Below are positions 63,545 to 64,000 of a DNA stretch of 64,000 nucleotides, piece after piece; the stretch's first letter is position 1; the number at the start of each line of letters is the position of its first letter. Below the pieces are notes generated by a model. That model searched no databases and was not told the origin of the DNA. It saw nothing but the letters and a program-made list of their open reading frames with translations. The position numbers and the translations under genes are program-made. The stretch comes from an uncultured Pseudomonadota bacterium (GTDB taxonomy: Bacteria > Pseudomonadota > Gammaproteobacteria > Steroidobacterales > Steroidobacteraceae): positions 1 to 64,000 of the forward strand of contig CAIYLH010000026.1 of the NCBI GenBank assembly GCA_903927005.1, written 5' to 3'.

Positions 63545-64000
63545 TCAGAACTTGAAGTTGAAACCGGCGAGGTATTCCCGGCCGTACTTCCTGTAGCCCT
63601 CAGGCACCATCTGGTACTGGCCGTCGTGGGTATACGACCAACCGTCGTTGTTGCTCTCGGTCCGGTACGGCGTGTCGTTCAGGTTGTTGACCTGCAGCAG
63701 CAGGGACAGGCCCTTCATCGACCCCGACTCGAAGTTATACGCAACCTGCGCATCGGTAATGCGCTCGGACTGGATCGCGGACATCGAGTTCGTGATCCAG
63801 ACGCCACGGACGGACGCCATGAAGTCCGACCGGTAGCGCTGCGCGATACGCGCCTCGAAGCCGTTCTTCTCGTAGAACAGCACCGTGCTCCAGACCCGGC
63901 CCGACATGCCCTCCAGCGGCCGCTTCCAGTCGGGCGAGCCCGACGTATCGGCGATCGCGGGACCCGCCACGTTGCTCTCGGCGCGTGACCAGCTCAGCTG
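63545..64000 (-). CDS. TonB-dependent receptor, C-terminal part (cut by window edge)
   Basis: The frame is open through the right window edge and encodes the last 151 residues. It shows beta-barrel strands of a TonB-dependent receptor (YRSDFMASVRGVWI, LQVNNLNDTPY), ending in a terminal phenylalanine (LAGFNFKF). NLNDTPY is typical of the last strands of these receptors. The N-terminal plug lies outside the window. Its position upstream of the halogenase-family gene suggests a functional link. Confidence 0.92.
   Translation of the reverse strand, partial: QLSWSRAESNVAGPAIADTSGSPDWKRPLEGMSGRVWSTVLFYEKNGFEARIAQRYRSDFMASVRGVWITNSMSAIQSERITDAQVAYNFESGSMKGLSLLLQVNNLNDTPYRTESNNDGWSYTHDGQYQMVPEGYRKYGREYLAGFNFKF

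Overview
The window is high-GC, densely coded bacterial DNA. It looks like a gammaproteobacterium of the Xanthomonadales/Steroidobacterales/Nevskiales kind. The reasons are the order SRP RNA - dnaX - ybaB - recR, the block orn - M48 protease - rsgA, a DUF1249 (YqiB-like) gene, three TonB-dependent receptors (one next to a tryptophan-halogenase-family flavoprotein), a two-partner-like patatin/BamA-barrel protein, and the divergent ppsR/ppsA pair. The exact family cannot be fixed from the sequence alone. I found no rRNA, tRNA, CRISPR array or prophage.

Region 1 (1-2.4 kb): the zinc-ribbon tail of an IS605-family TnpB/OrfB protein abuts a 5'-truncated M48 protease fused to a type IV pilin-like domain, followed by an unrecognised exported protein. 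Region 2 (2.4-17.4 kb): an M23 peptidase and alpha/beta hydrolase diverge from an APC permease. Then come an exported YtcJ-type amidohydrolase, a TonB-dependent receptor, an HDAC-like deacetylase, a second APC permease, an amidase and a split-barrel flavoprotein, which together suggest uptake and cleavage of amide- or acyl-amine-type compounds. They are followed by an RluA-type pseudouridine synthase and a diacylglycerol-kinase-like lipid kinase. A PlpD-type patatin autotransporter follows, with an in-frame amber codon inside its apparent signal peptide.

Region 3 (19.7-39.8 kb) is the most coherent part: a nucleoside utilisation locus. It has two exported nucleoside hydrolases, a ribose-type ABC importer, an NCS2 nucleobase permease, a TonB-dependent receptor, ribokinase, adenine deaminase, a hypoxanthine-type phosphoribosyltransferase, thymidine kinase, two LacI-family regulators, a Tat-exported GH127-family protein and an exported carboxylesterase broken by one in-frame TGA. 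Two sigma-70-like promoters (TTGACG-17-CACAAT and TTGACA-17-TAGTGT) each have a LacI-type palindrome over the -10 box. My reading is that nucleosides, possibly glycosylated or acylated ones, cross the outer membrane, are cleaved in the periplasm to ribose plus base, and the two halves are imported separately.

Region 4 (39.8-54.2 kb) is mixed: a TPR-like protein, a Gfo/Idh/MocA oxidoreductase, small membrane or exported proteins, an M28 peptidase, tail-specific protease Prc, a coiled-coil protein with a DUF1249 protein, PpsR/PpsA, a GFA-family protein and an ArnT-like glycosyltransferase. Region 5 (54.2-59.8 kb) is housekeeping: orn, M48 protease, rsgA, recR, ybaB, dnaX and the SRP RNA gene. 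Region 6 (59.9-64 kb) has an outer-membrane barrel plus cupredoxin-like pair, a tryptophan-halogenase-family protein, a strong terminator and the C-terminal end of a third TonB-dependent receptor cut by the window edge.
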